Shown in pieces: positions 7,369 to 10,650 of a DNA stretch of 10,650 nt; position 1 is the stretch's first letter; each line of letters starts with the position of its first letter. The position numbers and the translations under genes are program-made. The notes under the pieces are model-generated. The model did no database searches, was not told the origin of the DNA, and was given only the letters and a program-made list of their open reading frames with translations. Source of the DNA: an uncultured Asticcacaulis sp. (lineage in GTDB: Bacteria; Pseudomonadota; Alphaproteobacteria; Caulobacterales; Caulobacteraceae); contig CAMLLA010000112.1 in assembly GCA_946480525.1 (NCBI GenBank), positions 1 to 10,650 on the forward strand. Reading direction: 5' to 3'.

Positions 7369-8154
7369 TTAAGCCGCTACCGATTTCTCGCTCAGCACCG
7401 CTTCGACCAGATAGGTCAGGTCCGTCGCGGTAAACGGTTTGGGCAACAAGGCGTGAGCGCCGATGTGCCTGGCCGCCGACAGGACCTGGGTGCTTTCGAC
7501 CCTGTGTTCCGAACCGGCCGACATGGCGACGATCGACACTTCGGGCCAGGTCGACTTGATGATGCTGATGCCTTCGATGCCGCCCATGCCGGGCATGAAG
7601 ATATCGGTAATGACGACGTCGACATGGGCGATGTCGACGCGTTCGAACGCCTCTTCCATCGACCGGGCCTCGCTGATGCGATAGCCTTTTTCGGCCAGGG
7701 CCATGGTCGTCAGCTTGCGCACCACGCGGCAGTCATCGACGACGAGAATATGTTTCGGCGGCACCGGCGCGCGGCGCATCTTTAGGGCTTCGTCGAGGAT
7801 GACGCCCAGCTGTTCGGGCGAAAATGGCTTGGGCAGCACAAAATCGGCCTGGGCCTGGCGGGCGGCGTTCAGCGTCTCGTTGAGCGCGTAGCCCCCTGCC
7901 CCGCCGGCCGTCATGATGGCGATCGGTACGTTGGACGCCAGTTCCCGCACTTCCGGCAGGTGCATCAATGTATTGCCGCCTTCGACATAGACGTCGAGCA
8001 GCATCAGGTCGACGCGGTTGACTTTCAACTGGGCGAAGGTGGTCTTGTGGTCAAAGCTCAACACCGCCGACCAGCCATGATTGGTCAGCATACGTGAGAT
8101 CAGTTGGGCCTGAACGCGGCTGTCTTCGAGTACTAAGACTGTGCCTTTCGACAT
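7369..8154 (-). CDS. Tandem-receiver response regulator, both receivers intact
   Basis: A 261-aa protein made of two receiver domains only. Receiver 1 (about 5-120) has Glu10-Asp11, Asp54 (MLLDVYV), Thr82 and Lys109 (VLPKPFSP). Receiver 2 (about 135-253) has Asp140-Asp141, Asp184 (VITDIFMPGMGG), Ser212 and Lys239 (LLPKPF). All phosphorylation residues are therefore present in both. There is no DNA-binding or enzymatic output, so it likely acts by binding other proteins or by moving phosphate between partners. The start is ATG at 8154 with AGGGGG about 6 nt upstream. Its paralogue follows 144 nt downstream, and the LOV hybrid kinase after that. It is transcribed divergently from yaaA. Confidence 0.97.
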   Translation of the reverse strand: MSKGTVLVLEDSRVQAQLISRMLTNHGWSAVLSFDHKTTFAQLKVNRVDLMLLDVYVEGGNTLMHLPEVRELASNVPIAIMTAGGAGGYALNETLNAARQAQADFVLPKPFSPEQLGVILDEALKMRRAPVPPKHILVVDDCRVVRKLTTMALAEKGYRISEARSMEEAFERVDIAHVDVVITDIFMPGMGGIEGISIIKSTWPEVSIVAMSAGSEHRVESTQVLSAARHIGAHALLPKPFTATDLTYLVEAVLSEKSVAA

Positions 8155-8315
8155 CTCGTCCCCCTATATGACAGTGCGCGGACACTAACATAAAGCCGTT
8201 ATGCCAAGGTAAACGGAACTGTCACAATCAGCAAAAATACAAACAGTTTAGGGGGTTAACGGTTTCATCCCGGCCAGCTTGCACTTTGCGCGCAAATGCC
8301 CCTATGAGTGATGCC
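8155..8315. promoter_or_regulatory. Divergent intergenic region between the receiver gene and yaaA
   Basis: This must carry the promoters for both directions. On the minus strand, GTGACA followed after about 17 nt by ATAACG, or a nearby TATGTT, are weak promoter candidates for the receiver gene. On the plus strand no clear -35/-10 pair or Shine-Dalgarno sequence precedes yaaA. The central part is AT-rich. No EcfG-type GGAAC-N16-GTT element with correct spacing was found. Confidence 0.4.
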
Positions 8316-9101
8316 ATGCTGACCCTGATCTCCCCCGCCAAATCGCTCGATCTCACCCCGCCCGAAACCGCGCCTGAGCCGACGGACCCGCGCTTTCCGC
8401 ATGAGACGGAAAAGCTCATCAAGGCCCTGAAGAAGCTGAAGCCGAAAGCCATCGCCGAACTGATGGATATCTCGAAGGCGTTGAGCGAACTGAACCACGG
8501 TCGTTTCCAGGGGTTCGAGGACCAGGCCGCCATGTCCGCCGTCTTCATGTTTGATGGCGATGTCTATACCGGGCTTCAGGCGCGCACACTGGACGCGGAC
8601 GGGATTGCGTGGGCGCAAGGTCATTTGCGCATTCTGTCCGGGCTTTACGGCGTGCTGAAGCCGCTCGATGCCATCCGCCCCTATCGCCTCGAAATGGGCT
8701 CGCAGCTCAAGGTCGGCCGCGCCGGGTCGCTCTATCAGTTCTGGGGGGACACCATCGCCAAAAGCCTTGTGGCCGAAGCCAAAGAGGCCGGCACCGATAC
8801 CCTGGTCAACCTGGCCTCGACCGAATACTCGCGCGCGGCCCTGACGCCGGCCTTGAAGCTTAAGGTCATCAGCCCGCGCTTTCTCGAGATCAAGGGCAAC
8901 GAGGCGAAGATCGTCTCCTTCTTCGCCAAGAAGGCGCGCGGCCTGATGGCGCGCTACATGATCGACCACCGCATCGACCAAGCCGACGGGCTGAAGGACT
9001 TCAACACCGAAGGCTACAGCTTCCGCGCCGACCTGTCGAAAGACGGCGACTGGGTGTTTACTCGGCCACAGCCGGAGCCTGTGTCGGCGAAGAAGGGGTA
9101 A
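8316..9101 (+). CDS. yaaA: YaaA family peroxide-stress protein (DUF328/UPF0246)
   Basis: A 261-aa protein, close to the E. coli length of 258. Family signatures: MLTLISPAKSLD at the N-terminus, FDGDVYTGLQA (79-89), LSGLYGVLKPLDAIRPYRLE (108-127), LYQFWGD (139-145), NLASTEY (165-171) and KKARGLMARYMI (205-216). In E. coli, YaaA is induced by hydrogen peroxide and limits damage by lowering free intracellular iron; its fold has been linked to DNA binding. I chose ATG 8316 because the family starts with ML-LISPAK. ATG 8304, four codons earlier, and TTG 8286 are also in frame. None has a clear ribosome site, so a leaderless or near-leaderless mRNA is possible. The C-terminal tail after about 250 is variable. 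Confidence 0.96.
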   Translation: MLTLISPAKSLDLTPPETAPEPTDPRFPHETEKLIKALKKLKPKAIAELMDISKALSELNHGRFQGFEDQAAMSAVFMFDGDVYTGLQARTLDADGIAWAQGHLRILSGLYGVLKPLDAIRPYRLEMGSQLKVGRAGSLYQFWGDTIAKSLVAEAKEAGTDTLVNLASTEYSRAALTPALKLKVISPRFLEIKGNEAKIVSFFAKKARGLMARYMIDHRIDQADGLKDFNTEGYSFRADLSKDGDWVFTRPQPEPVSAKKG

Positions 9102-9141
9102 CTTAACGGCGGATCCGTCTAAAAATTGGAATGCATCGAAT
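9102..9141. other. Composition boundary after yaaA
   Basis: Forty bases separate the yaaA stop from the KAP gene start. Base composition changes here from GC-rich to AT-rich. No hairpin terminator, tRNA, direct repeat or integrase site is visible, so the boundary is marked only by composition. Confidence 0.4.
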
Positions 9142-10650
9142 ATGTCCCAGCACGTCAAAGAATATTTATCCTACTACCAGACATGCGACAGTCCAGGCTA
9201 CGCGGTGTTGATTACTGGCGCATGGGGGACAGGTAAAACTTATCAGGTAAAGGAAGCCATTCCGGCTAACCAACGCTATTATATTAGTCTATTTGGACTC
9301 CAGACGGCGTCAGAGGTACATTCAGAAGTAGCCGCATCAATGGACCCAACACTTGCGGGGGTGAAAAAACTTCTGGGAACTGCGAGTTACATTGGAAACC
9401 AAGCGCCAGGTGCATGGAAAATGACTGGCTCAGGAGCGTCACTAGTAAATAGCCTTATTAAAACCAGGACTCATAATCGAAAGACCATAATATTTGATGA
9501 CCTTGAAAGATGTTCCATTCCATTAAAAGATATATTGGGTATACTGAACCAATATATTGAGCATTTCAACTGTCGTGTAGTGGTTATCGCACACGACGAA
9601 AAGATTGCTAATGATTTTCAGTCCTCTAAGGAAAAGTTATTTGGGCAAACACTTAAGGTCGAACCGCAAACGGCCGACGCTTTTGAATCTTTTGTTGCAA
9701 AACACAACTCTGATGCACGTATTGCTTTCTTAGAGCAGCATAAGAGTATTATTCTGAGTGGATTTGAGCAATCAAAAACCGGATCACTCAGAATACTAAA
9801 ACATGTCCTAGATGATCTGGGACGCTTATTTGATTGCCTAACTGATAACCATATTAATAAGGCGCCGGGAATAAGCCGATTAATAAACCTTTTTACCGCG
9901 CTCGATATCGAGTGTCGTTCTGGTCTTGTTGAAAACGATCTGAGAGATCGCCGCAGCACTGAAATGCTTTACCAAATGAGGGACAAAAATCAAACACCAG
10001 TTCCACAGCCTCCTCCCCTAGCTGCAGCTAATATAAAATACCCTGAAATCGACCTTACTGACGATCTATTGACCGATGAGGTCCTTGTTAGCATGTTTAT
10101 CAACGGAATTTACGATGTTGATAAAATAAGAAGATCATTGGACGGTAGTGTTTACTTTAAAATACCGGCGGAGTTGCCTGTATGGCGCCGCGTCATGAGC
10201 TTCGATGACATAGAAGACAAAGATGTTGATGCTGCTTTGCAGGACATGAATGAGAAATTCGATAAGCGCGAATTCACTCAACCCGGTGAAATTCTACACG
10301 TATTTGCCCTCAAATTAATGCTGGCTCAGCATGGCGCCGCCCCAAATTCGATGGAGGAAACTAAGAAGGAATGCCAGAGATACATCGACGATATTCTAGC
10401 GAGTCGACGTTTACCTCCTCGGGAAAACAACTGGCGTTGGGGCGATGATATCCGAGGCGGATATGGTGGATACGGCTATTGGATTACTAGCGAAACACAA
10501 GAGTTATTTGAAGAACTCGCCAATTCCCTTAATACGGCTCGTGCACAGGCAATTAACTTCAATATCCCCAGCATGATCGACGATTTATTGACAACAATTG
10601 AAGTAGATGGGGAAGCTTTCTATCACAAGCTTAATGCCACCCCAGCCGGG
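9142..10650 (+). CDS. KAP-family P-loop NTPase (3' end outside window)
   Basis: The frame is open from ATG 9142 to the right edge (503 codons, no stop). Walker A is GAWGTGKT (residues 26-33). Walker B is TIIFDDLERC (115-124), followed by a KAP-like ILNQYIEHFNCRVVVIAHDE (132-151 region) that ends in the sensor strand. No upstream in-frame start exists, and the next Met would remove Walker A, so the start is secure despite a weak site (GGA 11 nt upstream). No membrane helices are visible between Walker A and B, unlike many KAP proteins. Residues about 290-300 hold a Pro-rich stretch (TPVPQPPPLA), and a Gly/Tyr-rich GGYGGYGYW lies near 440. Codons such as ATA, TTA and AGA are frequent, unlike the neighbours. 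Several KAP NTPases occur in phage-exclusion or defence loci. That role is possible here, but unproven from a partial gene. Confidence 0.88.
   Translation, partial: MSQHVKEYLSYYQTCDSPGYAVLITGAWGTGKTYQVKEAIPANQRYYISLFGLQTASEVHSEVAASMDPTLAGVKKLLGTASYIGNQAPGAWKMTGSGASLVNSLIKTRTHNRKTIIFDDLERCSIPLKDILGILNQYIEHFNCRVVVIAHDEKIANDFQSSKEKLFGQTLKVEPQTADAFESFVAKHNSDARIAFLEQHKSIILSGFEQSKTGSLRILKHVLDDLGRLFDCLTDNHINKAPGISRLINLFTALDIECRSGLVENDLRDRRSTEMLYQMRDKNQTPVPQPPPLAAANIKYPEIDLTDDLLTDEVLVSMFINGIYDVDKIRRSLDGSVYFKIPAELPVWRRVMSFDDIEDKDVDAALQDMNEKFDKREFTQPGEILHVFALKLMLAQHGAAPNSMEETKKECQRYIDDILASRRLPPRENNWRWGDDIRGGYGGYGYWITSETQELFEELANSLNTARAQAINFNIPSMIDDLLTTIEVDGEAFYHKLNATPAG

Noticed and set aside
8155..8285. 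EcfG general-stress promoter (GGAAC element) upstream of the receiver gene or yaaA
   Set aside because: GGAAC occurs, but no GTT element lies at the required 16-17 nt spacing.
8265..9158. 297-aa open frame on the minus strand over yaaA
   Set aside because: It is antisense to a full-length, well-conserved YaaA and has no family signature.

Overview
The window looks like chromosome from a GC-rich alphaproteobacterium. The class assignment is an inference. It rests on the GC-rich codon use, the CckA-style hybrid kinase with an AHDFNNLL H-box, the stand-alone tandem receivers, and the RTX family. A Caulobacterales-like host would fit, but nothing here proves the order.

Four genes read leftwards on the minus strand. 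In transcription order they are: a 261-aa tandem-receiver protein (8154-7369), a 271-aa paralogue whose first receiver has lost its phosphorylation chemistry (7224-6409), a 609-aa hybrid histidine kinase with a LOV-type blue-light sensing motif (6134-4305), and a large RTX calcium-binding protein (4092 to beyond base 1, at least 1364 aa). The gaps are 144, 274 and 212 nt, so these are probably adjacent transcription units rather than one tight operon. Reading to the right, 8316-9101 is yaaA (peroxide-stress protein). Starting 40 nt after it is a visibly AT-richer KAP-type P-loop NTPase gene (9142 to beyond the right edge).

The RTX protein has these parts in order: a poly-proline start, a helical N-terminal region, a 74-residue Gly-rich linker, an Asp-Pro site followed by a module that resembles the calcium-dependent self-processing module of Neisseria FrpC, a middle domain, and RTX repeats. 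The RTX part contains four tandem copies of a unit of about 132 aa. The C-terminal type I secretion signal lies outside the window.

The most unusual points are: a second, DHp-like helical hairpin at the N-terminus of the LOV kinase; the active/pseudo-receiver pair of paralogues beside it; the putative clip-and-link module in the RTX protein; and the low-GC KAP NTPase directly behind yaaA, a possible edge of a transferred or defence island. That the light sensor and receivers control the RTX protein is suggested only by adjacency. No RNA genes, CRISPR arrays, insertion sequences or convincing hairpin terminators were seen.
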